This document shows, one piece after another, positions 41,082-49,592 of a stretch of DNA of 64,000 bases (position 1 is its first letter; every line of letters begins with the position of its first letter). Origin of the DNA: Candidatus Calditenuaceae archaeon. Lineage in GTDB: Archaea > Thermoproteota > Nitrososphaeria_A > Caldarchaeales > Calditenuaceae. The stretch is taken from the NCBI GenBank assembly GCA_025058175.1, contig JANXED010000001.1:124001-188000 (forward strand), written 5' to 3'. The notes under the pieces were generated by a model. The model was not told the origin of the DNA, did not search any database, and saw nothing but the letters and a program-made list of their open reading frames with translations. A program made the translations under genes and the position numbers.

Positions 41082-43094
41082 GTGAGCTACGAGACTTTTC
41101 AGAGCGAGCCCCTGCCGTTCGATGAGAAGATTGTCGTGAAAGGGTGGGAGAACAGGACGGTAGACGTGGAGACTTACTGGAGGTTCCATCAACTGACGAC
41201 GAAGGACTTCGAGAGGTTCTGGGAGAGCGTCGCGAGCGAGATCGAGTGGTTCAGGAAGTGGGACAGGATCGTAGAGCCGGGCGAGTACCCGAACGTCTAC
41301 AGGTGGTTCCCGGGATCGCTACAGAACGTCTCGTACCTATGCCTGGACAGACACGTCAGGACCTGGCGCAAGAATAAGCTCGCGATCCTATGGGAAGGCG
41401 AACCTGTCGACGAACGCGGCGAGCCGAAGGAGGTCAGGAAGCTCACCTACTACGACCTCTGGAGGCTCACCAACAGGATCGCGGAGGGGCTCAGGAGAAT
41501 CGGGGTCAAGAGGGGGTCGAGGGTCGCGATCTACATGCCTATGATACCGGAGCTCCCGGCGGTGATGTACGCCTGCGCGAGGCTGGGAGCGACCTTCACG
41601 GTAGTCTTCAGCGGCTTTACCAGCGAGAACCTCGCGATGAGGATGAGGGACCTCGGGGCGAAGTTCCTGGTCACCGCAGACGGATTCTACAGGAGGGGTA
41701 GGGTCGTGAGGCTGAAGGAGGTCGCGGACTCGGCGTGCCAGCTCTACGACGGGGTCGAGAAGGTGGTAGTGGTCAGGAGGCTGAGGGAGGATGTGCCGAT
41801 GAAGGAGGGGAGGGACGTCTTCCTCGACGACCTCCTGGCGCAGGTCCCCGTCAACGCGTACGTCGAGCCCGAGAGGATGACTATAGATGAGCCCCTCTAC
41901 GTCCTCTACACCTCCGGGACCACGGGCAAGCCGAAGGGGATCATCCACGACCACCACGGTTACTCGGTCATCCTCCACGCGACGATGAAGTGGGTCTTCG
42001 ACATCAGGGACGAGGACGTCTACTTCTGTACCGCCGACATAGGTTGGGTCACTGGCCACAGCTACGTCGCCTTCGGGCCGATCATGGAGGGAGCAACGAT
42101 CGTGATGTACGAGGGCGCGCCGGACTTCCCTGGTCCTGACAGGTGGTGGAGTATCGTCGAGAGGTACGGTGCCACCGTGCTCTACACGACACCCACCGCG
42201 GTCCGGATGCTGATGAAGTTCGGTGAGGAGCCGGTCAGAAGGCACGACCTCTCGACGCTAAGGCTGATCCACAGCGTAGGCGAGCCCATCAACCCCTCCG
42301 CGTGGAGGTGGCTCTTCGAGGTCGTCGGGGGCAAGAGGTGTCCCGTCGGGAGCACGTGGTGGCAGACCGAGACCGGCGGCATCCTGATCAGCCACCTCCC
42401 AGGCCTGATGCTCGTGCCCTTGAAGTCCGGGACCAACGGCCCGCCCTTACCAGGGATCGAGGTCGAGGTCGTCGACGAGCAGGGCAACCCGCTCCCACCG
42501 GGCGCGAAGGGCCTTCTCGTGGTCAAGAAGCCGTGGCCTGGGATGCTGGGACCTCCGACCGGGATGTGGGGCGACCCCGAGGGGTACAACAGGGTTTACT
42601 GGAGCAGGTTCCCGGGCGTCTACTACACCGGCGACTACGCGATTAAGGACCAAGACGGGTACATCTGGGTCGCGGGTAGGGCCGACGAGGTCCTCAAGGT
42701 CGCTGGTCACAGGATAGGGACCTTCGAGCTCGAGTCGGCGCTGGTCTCCAACCCTGCGGTCGCGGAGGCCGCTGTCGTGGGGATCCCGGATCCCGTGAAG
42801 GGCGAGGTCCCGCTGGCCTTCGTCACCCTGAAGGTCGGATACGTGCCCTCTGAGCAGGTCAAGAACGAGCTCCTCACCTGGATAAGGGAGAGGTACGGGC
42901 CCGTCGTCGTTCCTAAGGACGTCCTCTTCGTGAGGGGCCTGCCGAAGACTAGGAGCGGCAAGATCATGAGGAGGCTTCTGCGGGCGGTCGTGATGGGCGC
43001 CCCCCTGGGCGACGTGACGACGCTCGAGGACGAGGCGACCGTGGATGAGGTCAAGAAGGCCTACGAGGAGCTGAAGGAGTACCTGCAGCGCTGA
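41082..43094 (+). CDS. acs: Acetyl-CoA synthetase (AMP-forming)
   Basis: A 670-aa enzyme converting acetate, ATP and CoA to acetyl-CoA. ATP loop YTSGTTGKPKGIIHDHHG, acetate-pocket STWWQTETGG with the Trp gate, YYTGDYAI, hinge RADEVLKVAGHRIGTFELES, and catalytic, acetylatable Lys in PKTRSGKIMRR. The N-terminal VETYWRFHQLTTKDFERFW is the ACS-specific domain. Start GTG 41082 is 26 nt after TTATTA (41053-41058), so it is leaderless. Compared with the copy at 32589 all motifs are canonical, so this is the better candidate for true acetate use. A hairpin plus T6 at 43101-43126 ends the transcript. Confidence 0.93.
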   Translation: MSYETFQSEPLPFDEKIVVKGWENRTVDVETYWRFHQLTTKDFERFWESVASEIEWFRKWDRIVEPGEYPNVYRWFPGSLQNVSYLCLDRHVRTWRKNKLAILWEGEPVDERGEPKEVRKLTYYDLWRLTNRIAEGLRRIGVKRGSRVAIYMPMIPELPAVMYACARLGATFTVVFSGFTSENLAMRMRDLGAKFLVTADGFYRRGRVVRLKEVADSACQLYDGVEKVVVVRRLREDVPMKEGRDVFLDDLLAQVPVNAYVEPERMTIDEPLYVLYTSGTTGKPKGIIHDHHGYSVILHATMKWVFDIRDEDVYFCTADIGWVTGHSYVAFGPIMEGATIVMYEGAPDFPGPDRWWSIVERYGATVLYTTPTAVRMLMKFGEEPVRRHDLSTLRLIHSVGEPINPSAWRWLFEVVGGKRCPVGSTWWQTETGGILISHLPGLMLVPLKSGTNGPPLPGIEVEVVDEQGNPLPPGAKGLLVVKKPWPGMLGPPTGMWGDPEGYNRVYWSRFPGVYYTGDYAIKDQDGYIWVAGRADEVLKVAGHRIGTFELESALVSNPAVAEAAVVGIPDPVKGEVPLAFVTLKVGYVPSEQVKNELLTWIRERYGPVVVPKDVLFVRGLPKTRSGKIMRRLLRAVVMGAPLGDVTTLEDEATVDEVKKAYEELKEYLQR

Positions 43095-43100
43095 GCTCGT

Positions 43101-43126
43101 CGGCGACCGCCGACCCACGGTTTTTT
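43101..43126 (+). terminator. Hairpin plus T6 terminator after acs
   Basis: CGGC GACC GCCG can form a 4-bp stem at 43101-43112. Eight bases later there are six T (43121-43126). It lies 7 bp after the acs stop. Confidence 0.6.
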
Positions 43127-43191
43127 CCCTCGCCCCTTTCTCCGGTCAGGAGGTCTTCCCGGAAAGACCTTAATTTGCCGGGGAGAGCTGT

Positions 43192-44412
43192 ATGACGAAG
43201 TTGGTCAGGCTCGGCCTGATCGGCAAGACCAACACCGGCAAGACGACGTTCTTCAACGCAGCGACGCTTCAGTCGGCCGAGGTCTCGACGTACCCGTTCA
43301 CCACGAAGCAGCCCAATTACGGGATCGCCCACGCGGTCACACCATGCGTAGACAAGGAGTTCGGGGTCAAGTGCAACCCGAGGTCCGCGCCGTGCGTCGA
43401 CAACTGGCGTTACCTGCCCCTCGAGTTGATCGACCTCCCGGGGTTGATAAAGGGCGCCTGGGCAGGGAAGGGGCTCGGTAATCAGTTCCTCGCGGTCGCG
43501 TCCCAGTCCGACGCGCTGCTTCACGTCGTGGACGCCTCGGGGAGCGTCGACGAAGAGGGGAAGCTCACCGAGCCGGGGACTGGCAACCCGGTCGCGGACG
43601 TCTTCGACATAGAGGAGGAGCTCGATATATGGCTGATGAAGGTGATCGAGAGGAACGATGACAGGATCTCCAAGTCAATCAAGGGAGGGAAGCCCCTCGC
43701 TGAGGCGATCGCCGAGCCCCTCAACGGCATCAGGATATATGAAGAGCACGTGGAGAAGGCGCTGAAGCTCACGGGTCTTGTGAGCAAGGACTTCGAGAAC
43801 TGGAACCTCAACGACGACAGGAGGTTCGCGAAGGCCCTCAGGGAGGTCTCGAAACCGACGATCATCGTGGCTAACAAGGTCGACATCGAGACGGCCGACA
43901 GGTTCTACCAGGAGCTGGTGGAGAAGTTCCCAGACAAGATAGTGGTCCCTTGCAGCGCCGAGGCCGAGCTGATCCTGAGGAGGGCCGAGCAGAAGGGCCT
44001 GATCAAGTACAAGCCGGGGCAGGAGAAATTCGTCATCACGGGGGGAAGCTCGCTCACGGAGCGTCAGAGGTGGGCGCTGGACGTGATCAACGAGAGGGTC
44101 ATCGGGTTATACATGAGGACGGGCGTCCAGTTCGCGATCAACGTCGCGGTCTTCAAGCTCCTGGGGATGAACACGGTATACCCGGTCTACGACGTCCAGA
44201 CCCTCACCGACAGGGCAGGGAACGTCCTACCCGACGCGTTCCTCGTCCCGCCGAACGCGACCGTGAGGGACTTAGCCGAGAGGGTCCACAAGGAGCTGGC
44301 GAAGGGGCTGCTCTACGCCATCGACGCCCGCACCGGCCTGAGGGTCCCCGCGGACCACAAGCTGAAGGACCGGGACGTGATCAAGATCGTCTCGGCGACA
44401 GCGCACGGCTGA
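43192..44412 (+). CDS. YchF/Ygr210-type GTP-binding protein
   Basis: A 406-aa member of the OBG/YchF family in its archaeal (Ygr210-like) form. G1 is GLIGKTNTGKTTFFNAAT, the G3 region is LIDLPGLIKGAWAGKGLG, and the G4-like NKVD is in VANKVDIE. A helical insertion (about residues 145-215) separates the G domain halves, and a C-terminal TGS domain begins about 320 (AINVAVFKLLGMNTVYPV ... DAFLVPPNATVRDLAE). YchF proteins hydrolyse ATP or GTP and bind ribosomes. The precise archaeal role is not known. It starts at ATG 43192. Confidence 0.93.
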   Translation: MTKLVRLGLIGKTNTGKTTFFNAATLQSAEVSTYPFTTKQPNYGIAHAVTPCVDKEFGVKCNPRSAPCVDNWRYLPLELIDLPGLIKGAWAGKGLGNQFLAVASQSDALLHVVDASGSVDEEGKLTEPGTGNPVADVFDIEEELDIWLMKVIERNDDRISKSIKGGKPLAEAIAEPLNGIRIYEEHVEKALKLTGLVSKDFENWNLNDDRRFAKALREVSKPTIIVANKVDIETADRFYQELVEKFPDKIVVPCSAEAELILRRAEQKGLIKYKPGQEKFVITGGSSLTERQRWALDVINERVIGLYMRTGVQFAINVAVFKLLGMNTVYPVYDVQTLTDRAGNVLPDAFLVPPNATVRDLAERVHKELAKGLLYAIDARTGLRVPADHKLKDRDVIKIVSATAHG

Positions 44413-44470
44413 GGTTCCACGGGGCCGATCGTTGTAACCTTTTATGAGGCAGGGAGGCCCAGAGCGGGGA

Positions 44471-45271
44471 ATGTCCGTTCTGAGGAAGGAGGGCTTCCCG
44501 AGGGAGGGCGAGCTGGTGGTGGCCACGGTGAAGAGGGTCGAGAGGCACGGCGCGATCGTCGCGCTGGAGGAGTACGACGGCCTCGATGCCTTCGTCCACG
44601 TCTCGGAGATCTCGCTGAAGTGGGTGAGGAACATCACGGACTACCTCAGGGTGGGGCAGAGGGCGGTCCTGAAGGTGATCAGGAGCAACCCGGAGACCCT
44701 TCAGGTCGACGTCAGCCTGCGCAGGGTCTCGAACAAGGAGAGGGAGGAGAAGATGATAGAGTGGAGCAGGAAGGTGAAGGCCGCCAGGTTGATAGAGGCT
44801 GTCGCGAAGGAGACGAACACGCCGATGCACGTCGTCGAGCAGGGACTGGTTCAGCCGTTGAGGGAAAGGGGGATCAACGTCTACTCCTTCCTCGAGGAGC
44901 TAGCGATGGGTGAGCCCCTTCCTGGCTGGATCAAGGTCCCGGAGGCTTTCGCGGCCAAGCTCGCCGAGAAGTGCGCGAGGGACCTCAAGAGGCCGGTCCA
45001 CGTCGCGAAGGCCGTCGTCAAGCTCTCCTCGAGGAGAGGAGGGGTCGACGCGATCAGGAGGGCGGTGGAGGAGGCGATCTCCGTGGACCCGAGGTCGGTG
45101 AGGATCACGGTCATCGGCTCTCCGAGGTTCTTCGTGAGGGTCGAGGGCAGGAGCCCCGAGGAGGCCGAGTCGAGGCTCAGGGCCTGCGTCGAGAGGATGA
45201 GGGCCGTCCTCACGAACGAGGGCGACGTCGTCGAGGTCCTGCCCGCCGCGGAGGCGAAGGAGAAGAAGTGA
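44471..45271 (+). CDS. Translation initiation factor aIF2 alpha subunit
   Basis: A 266-aa subunit of the factor that brings initiator tRNA to the small ribosomal subunit. The N-terminal S1 domain reads GELVVATVKRVERHGAIVALEEYDGLDAFVHVSEIS. KWVRNITDYLRVGQRAVLKV and LQVDVSLRRVS follow, then a helical domain and the C-terminal alpha-beta domain that binds aIF2-gamma. ATG 44471 gives the usual N-terminus. The upstream in-frame ATG at 44444 would add nine residues. It overlaps the nop10 start as GTGA. Confidence 0.95.
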   Translation: MSVLRKEGFPREGELVVATVKRVERHGAIVALEEYDGLDAFVHVSEISLKWVRNITDYLRVGQRAVLKVIRSNPETLQVDVSLRRVSNKEREEKMIEWSRKVKAARLIEAVAKETNTPMHVVEQGLVQPLRERGINVYSFLEELAMGEPLPGWIKVPEAFAAKLAEKCARDLKRPVHVAKAVVKLSSRRGGVDAIRRAVEEAISVDPRSVRITVIGSPRFFVRVEGRSPEEAESRLRACVERMRAVLTNEGDVVEVLPAAEAKEKK

Positions 45272-45459
45272 GGATCAGGAGATGCGGGAGGTGCGGGAGG
45301 TACACGTTGAGGCCGGAGTGCCCGGCCTGCGGATACCCCACCTCTTCTCCACATCCGCCGCACTTCAAGGAGGGGAGCCCGGTGCTCGACGAGATGGCGA
45401 GGGCGGTTGTCGAGAGGTGGAGGGCCGAGGGCGCGAGGACTGGAGGGGACGGCGAGTGA
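45268..45459 (+). CDS. nop10: H/ACA ribonucleoprotein subunit Nop10
   Basis: A 63-aa zinc protein of the box H/ACA pseudouridylation complex. The four zinc Cys are in RRCGRCGRYTLRPECPACGYPT (C-x2-C, C-x2-C). The C-terminal helix (MARAVVERWR) corresponds to the segment that packs on Cbf5, although the usual RFSP and YRR residues are altered. It starts at GTG 45268 within the aIF2-alpha stop (GTGA), and its TGA overlaps the next ATG. The aIF2-alpha/Nop10 pairing is a well-known archaeal arrangement and supports the call despite the small size. Confidence 0.9.
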   Translation: MRIRRCGRCGRYTLRPECPACGYPTSSPHPPHFKEGSPVLDEMARAVVERWRAEGARTGGDGE

Positions 45460-46013
45460 TGAGCAGCTGGATAGTCCGGCTCCACGCCGCCGCGACCCGC
45501 CTCAAGTCGACCGAGAGGAAGGGCTGGAGGCTGAGGGGGGTCAGGGACCCGGAGAGCGTGGCCGACCACTCGCTGGCGCTCGCGGTCCTGAGCGTCGCGG
45601 TCGCCGCCTCGCGTGGCCTCGACCCGGGGAAGGCCGCGGTCATAGCGGTCCTCCACGACGTCGCCGAGTCCTACACCGGAGACCTCACGCCGGAGGAGAA
45701 GGACCATATGGGCGAGGAGAGGCTCTCGGAGCTAGAGGACAGCGCGCTCGAGCGGATACTGGAGGGCGCGCCGCCGGCGGTGAGGAAGCTCGTGAAGGAG
45801 GCCCTTGAGGAGTACAGGTCCGGGAGCTCCCCGGAGGCGAGGCTCGTTAGGGACCTCGACAAGCTCGAGATGGCCCTGACCGCCCTCGAGTACCGCGACC
45901 AGCTCGGCCCGGCGGGCGTGATGGAGTTCCTTGACTCAGCCGCGAGGTCCGTGAACGACAACGAGGTCTCGGAGCTGATAGGTGGGCTGGTCCGTGGCCT
46001 CAGCACTTCCTGA
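45459..46013 (+). CDS. HD-domain hydrolase (YfbR/HDDC2-like 5'-nucleotidase)
   Basis: A 184-aa metal-dependent phosphohydrolase. The His and His-Asp ligands are in RDPESVADHSLALAV (His), IAVLHDVAESYTGDLTP (HD plus Glu), and the final Asp in LVRDLDKLEMAL. The arrangement VADHS...HDxAE...GD is that of YfbR-type deoxynucleoside-5'-monophosphatases. A role in nucleotide clean-up is inferred. Start ATG 45459 overlaps the nop10 stop, and the last 20 bp overlap the priL start, so all four genes 44471-47097 look like one operon. Confidence 0.88.
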   Translation: MSSWIVRLHAAATRLKSTERKGWRLRGVRDPESVADHSLALAVLSVAVAASRGLDPGKAAVIAVLHDVAESYTGDLTPEEKDHMGEERLSELEDSALERILEGAPPAVRKLVKEALEEYRSGSSPEARLVRDLDKLEMALTALEYRDQLGPAGVMEFLDSAARSVNDNEVSELIGGLVRGLSTS

Positions 46014-47097
46014 CGAGTTTTACGTCCGGTCGAAGCTCTTCATGGCGAAGTATCCGTTCTCAGCCAGCGCGAGGGAGTACGTCGCGAGCTACTGGGGCTC
46101 GACGGTCGAGGAGCTCTCGAGGTCTTGGCACGCGGGGGCAGTTGACGCGGCAGTCCGGAGGGTCCTCGATGCAGTCAATCGGGGGGAGGAGGTCGGGGAG
46201 GTCAGGGTCGGGGAGGACGTCGACGCGGAGATCCTCAGCTTCCCGATAGCCCTGATGATGGTCGCCTCGGTCGGGGCCAGCTGGCTCGCCAGGAGGTGGG
46301 CCCTTTACGAGTCGAGGAGGGTCGAGAGGCTCCTCTCGGAGGAGGACGACCCGACGTTGCTGCACCTGTTGAGGGCTGAGCTCGGGATCAGGGTCGAGTT
46401 CGTCCCCACCTCGGAGGAGCAGAGGAAGGGAGGGAGCGCGTATAAGGTCTCCCTCCACGACTACTTGCGGCTGGTGAAGGGCCTCGACGGCGTCGAGTGG
46501 AGGCTCGTGAACAGGACCGTCCACTCTGGGTGGGTTTACGTCTCGAGGCGGGAGCTCATTCGGCTCGCGGCGGAGGAGGTCGAGTCGCGGGTCCTGAGGA
46601 GGGTCTCGGAGGTCGGACAGCCCAAACTCCCCGAGGAGCTCTTGCGGAGGTTGAGCGAGGTGAGGGAGGTCGTCCTCTCGAGGGCCGCGAGGCTCGGGGC
46701 TAAGGCGGAGTTCAGGGGCGAAGAGACTTGGCCTCCGTGCATGAGGGCCCTCAAGAACGCCCTCGTCTCAGGAGGCAAGGTGGGGCACTTCGGGAACTTC
46801 GCGATCGCGACGTTCCTCCTCTCGATAGGCTGGACCGTTGAGGACGTGATCGGCATCTACGCCCAGAGGGCAGACTTCAACGAGAGGATCGCCCGCTACC
46901 AGACCGAGCACATAGCGGGGCTGCGGGGCTCGAGGACGAAGTACTCAGTTCCCTCTTGCCAGACGATGAGGGCCCATGGGCTGTGCGTCGAGCAGGGGAG
47001 GCTCTGCCCTTCGGGCATCAAGAACCCGAGGCAGTACGCGAGGCTCCTTGGGGCGGCGAGGAGGTCAGCCGGAGAGGCCGCAGGTAGCGTCACCTGA
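45994..47097 (+). CDS. priL: DNA primase large subunit
   Basis: A 367-aa Fe-S primase subunit that works with PriS to start DNA chains. The N-terminus LFMAKYPFSASAREYV is typical. The C-terminal Fe-S domain has four Cys: WPPCMRAL, VPSCQTM, HGLCVEQ and RLCPSGIKNPRQY, with HFGNFAIATFLLSIGW between the first two. GTG 45994 is preferred, with GTG 45982 possible. The start lies inside the HD gene. The 3' end overlaps the convergent malate synthase by 8 bp. Confidence 0.93.
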   Translation: MASALPDEFYVRSKLFMAKYPFSASAREYVASYWGSTVEELSRSWHAGAVDAAVRRVLDAVNRGEEVGEVRVGEDVDAEILSFPIALMMVASVGASWLARRWALYESRRVERLLSEEDDPTLLHLLRAELGIRVEFVPTSEEQRKGGSAYKVSLHDYLRLVKGLDGVEWRLVNRTVHSGWVYVSRRELIRLAAEEVESRVLRRVSEVGQPKLPEELLRRLSEVREVVLSRAARLGAKAEFRGEETWPPCMRALKNALVSGGKVGHFGNFAIATFLLSIGWTVEDVIGIYAQRADFNERIARYQTEHIAGLRGSRTKYSVPSCQTMRAHGLCVEQGRLCPSGIKNPRQYARLLGAARRSAGEAAGSVT

Positions 47098-49561
47098 AGT
47101 CGTGCACATACCTGTAGAGCTCAAGGACCTTCGGGTCGGCTCTCCCTTCCCTCACCATCTCCTCTAGCTCATCAGGGCTGCTCCCCAGGACCAGGTTGAT
47201 CGTCGTAAGGGCGGTCTCGTTCTCCATCTCTGCAGCCGCGAAGAGGAGCCTCGCGTTGTGCTGGACGTACCTCGGCGATGTGATCAGGGCCCTCAAGAAC
47301 TCCATCACGAGGGGCGCCCTCGACCTGTCGAACCTGGGCGCGTTCGCGACCACCTCCCTCTTGGCCTCCTCGAGCACTACGCCGAGCTTCTCTGAGACCT
47401 GCTTAGCTGCTTCTTCGGCGCTCAACTCCGCGAACGGCCCGGAAGCGTACGCCCTCCTCAGGACCTCCTTCACCCTCGAGACGAGCTCCGGCTCGGCCCT
47501 GCCCTTCAACGACTTTACGACCCTCTCAGCGGCGATCGAGTCGAGGTCGTCGTAGAAGGCCCGAGTCCACTCGTAGTGGAGTTCCCAGACCTTCCTGAAG
47601 AGCGTCTCGTCGAACCTCGTCCCCTTGGGGACTTGCTCGACCCTCCTCGCTAGCACGACGCCGTCCTTCGTCCTCTCCGGCCCCAGGAGGTAGCCGTCCC
47701 TCGTGACCCGGGCGCCGTTCCTGTAGAGCGACCAGAGCCAAGCCGTGAAGATCCTGTAGGTCGCGAGGTCGTTCATGAAACGCTGATTCAGCTCGTAGTC
47801 GTCGATGGCCGCCGCGAGGTTTCCGTTCAGGATCTGGAAGGCGTAGTTCGCGGCCATGTAGAAGGCGTGCTGGATGTGCTCCACCGTGATCTCCCCCTGG
47901 GGGATCGAGTAGAGGGCCTCCCAGAGCCCCTTCCCTCCCCACAACCTCTCCGAAAAGAGGTCCTCTGGCCTCGAGAGGTCGGACGCCCTGACGGTCCAGG
48001 GCTTGATCTTCCCGTCCTGCGTCAGCAGTCCCAGCTCCGCGAACCTCCTCCTCTCCTCAGGGGTGAGGCCGCTCCCCGGCGCAGGCAACCTCTGTCCCTC
48101 GACCTCGACGTACTCGACCGGCGCGTCGATCAGTCCCTGCAGCTCCTCGAGCCTCGCCCTCAGCGGGGCGTTCCCTGCGGCCACGTACTGCTCCTCCTTC
48201 GTCGCAACCCAGCTCTGCCTGAAGAGGTCGTAGAGCCTCCCCCTATATCTCCCCTCCAGTACGTCCCTCAAAGTCACGACGGCGCCCTCCGGCAGGTCCT
48301 CGGCGACGAAGATCAGACCCGTGAGCCTCTCCCTGAGCTTGTCGATCCAGATCCCCCTGATCGCCCTCGCGTTATACCTGTGGCGTCCGTAGTAGTCTGT
48401 CTGCGGGTAGAGCATGACGGCCGCCATTCCGCCGACCGGTGCGGCGCGGGCCTCTCCGTCCGTCATGCCAGCCATCAGCATGAGGAGCGCGTTGTACCTC
48501 TGATAGACCATCATGTTCGGAGAGGTCATCGTGACGTTCTGCGGGTCCGGGAAGACCGACTCGTCCTTCCACATCTCGATCAGCGACCCGAGGTAGTCCC
48601 AGCGGCCGTTGCTGGACTTGATTAGCCTCTCCCTCCATATCCAGAGAATCACGGGGAGGTAGAGCCCAGCCATCCCCTCCTCGTAGAGCATAGCGACCTT
48701 GATCTCTCCGGTCCTGAGCCCCGCGGCCCGCTCAAGCGACCTGAGCATCCTCTCGACGACTAGCGCCTCCTCCGGCGTCATCACCTTCGGTACGTAGAAG
48801 TAGACTCCAGAGCCAGCCCTCCTCAGCGCGTCGTAATTGTTCAGAAGGTAGACCGTGGCCGAGACAACGATCGCAGGGGCCGGTCTGCCGTCGACGAGGA
48901 CGTAGTGGTCGAGGAGGTGGATTCCTGGGAGCCGATGGAAGACCGCGGGCCACTCTGACCTGGGCTTCCTGATCTCGTAGGACTTCCCTCCCTCGAAGTA
49001 GGGCTTAGGGACCGACTCCGAGAGGACCAGCTTCACGTTCCGCCTGCCCTCCCAGACCGCGGGGCACCTCCTCCCGGACCCCCGGGGCACGAACCAGGCC
49101 GGCGACGCGTCCTCCTCGTCCTCGAACGCGGTCACGACGTCGGCGTTGATCTGGTGGATCGCCCTGCTGAGCGGATACCAGGGTCCGGTGAGCTCGAGGC
49201 CCGCCCTCCTGACGGGGTCGATCTCGTCTGGGACCGGCACCCGGTCGTTCAGCCTCCAGGCGAGCTCGGTCCTCCGGCCGTGGAAGTTGTCGATCAGCCC
49301 CTGGACGATCTCCCTGAACGTCCAGACGTTGCCGTCGGCGTCCGCAAAGCGCTCCTCCCACGACGGGAACCTGCCCTTCGACCTGAGGGGCGACCTGTCG
49401 TCGAGCCACCTCCTCCTCGCGGCGACCGCTGCGTCCAGCTCCGGTCTAAGGGAGACGGTCAGCTCGCCGATCGTTCGCTCCACGTTGAGCGTCCTCGCGT
49501 TGATTACTTTGTCGCCGAGGAGCTCAGGGTACTCGTCGCGGCAGAGAATCTCAACACGCAC
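47090..49561 (-). CDS. aceB: Malate synthase (large archaeal form)
   Basis: An 823-aa enzyme condensing glyoxylate with acetyl-CoA to malate. The catalytic TIM barrel shows FYVPKVMTPEEA, MLYEEGMAGLYL, the diagnostic GRWDYLGSLIEMWK, and GGMAAVMLYPQTDYYGR. A C-terminal domain of about 250 residues follows. The length matches the large malate synthase described from Sulfolobus rather than bacterial MSA or MSG. Together with two acyl-CoA synthetases it suggests growth on acetate by the glyoxylate route. Isocitrate lyase is not in this window. It starts at GTG 49561. Confidence 0.9.
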   Translation of the reverse strand: MRVEILCRDEYPELLGDKVINARTLNVERTIGELTVSLRPELDAAVAARRRWLDDRSPLRSKGRFPSWEERFADADGNVWTFREIVQGLIDNFHGRRTELAWRLNDRVPVPDEIDPVRRAGLELTGPWYPLSRAIHQINADVVTAFEDEEDASPAWFVPRGSGRRCPAVWEGRRNVKLVLSESVPKPYFEGGKSYEIRKPRSEWPAVFHRLPGIHLLDHYVLVDGRPAPAIVVSATVYLLNNYDALRRAGSGVYFYVPKVMTPEEALVVERMLRSLERAAGLRTGEIKVAMLYEEGMAGLYLPVILWIWRERLIKSSNGRWDYLGSLIEMWKDESVFPDPQNVTMTSPNMMVYQRYNALLMLMAGMTDGEARAAPVGGMAAVMLYPQTDYYGRHRYNARAIRGIWIDKLRERLTGLIFVAEDLPEGAVVTLRDVLEGRYRGRLYDLFRQSWVATKEEQYVAAGNAPLRARLEELQGLIDAPVEYVEVEGQRLPAPGSGLTPEERRRFAELGLLTQDGKIKPWTVRASDLSRPEDLFSERLWGGKGLWEALYSIPQGEITVEHIQHAFYMAANYAFQILNGNLAAAIDDYELNQRFMNDLATYRIFTAWLWSLYRNGARVTRDGYLLGPERTKDGVVLARRVEQVPKGTRFDETLFRKVWELHYEWTRAFYDDLDSIAAERVVKSLKGRAEPELVSRVKEVLRRAYASGPFAELSAEEAAKQVSEKLGVVLEEAKREVVANAPRFDRSRAPLVMEFLRALITSPRYVQHNARLLFAAAEMENETALTTINLVLGSSPDELEEMVREGRADPKVLELYRYVHDFR

Positions 49562-49592
49562 GGCGTCACGACAGACGGGCGGGATATATCTC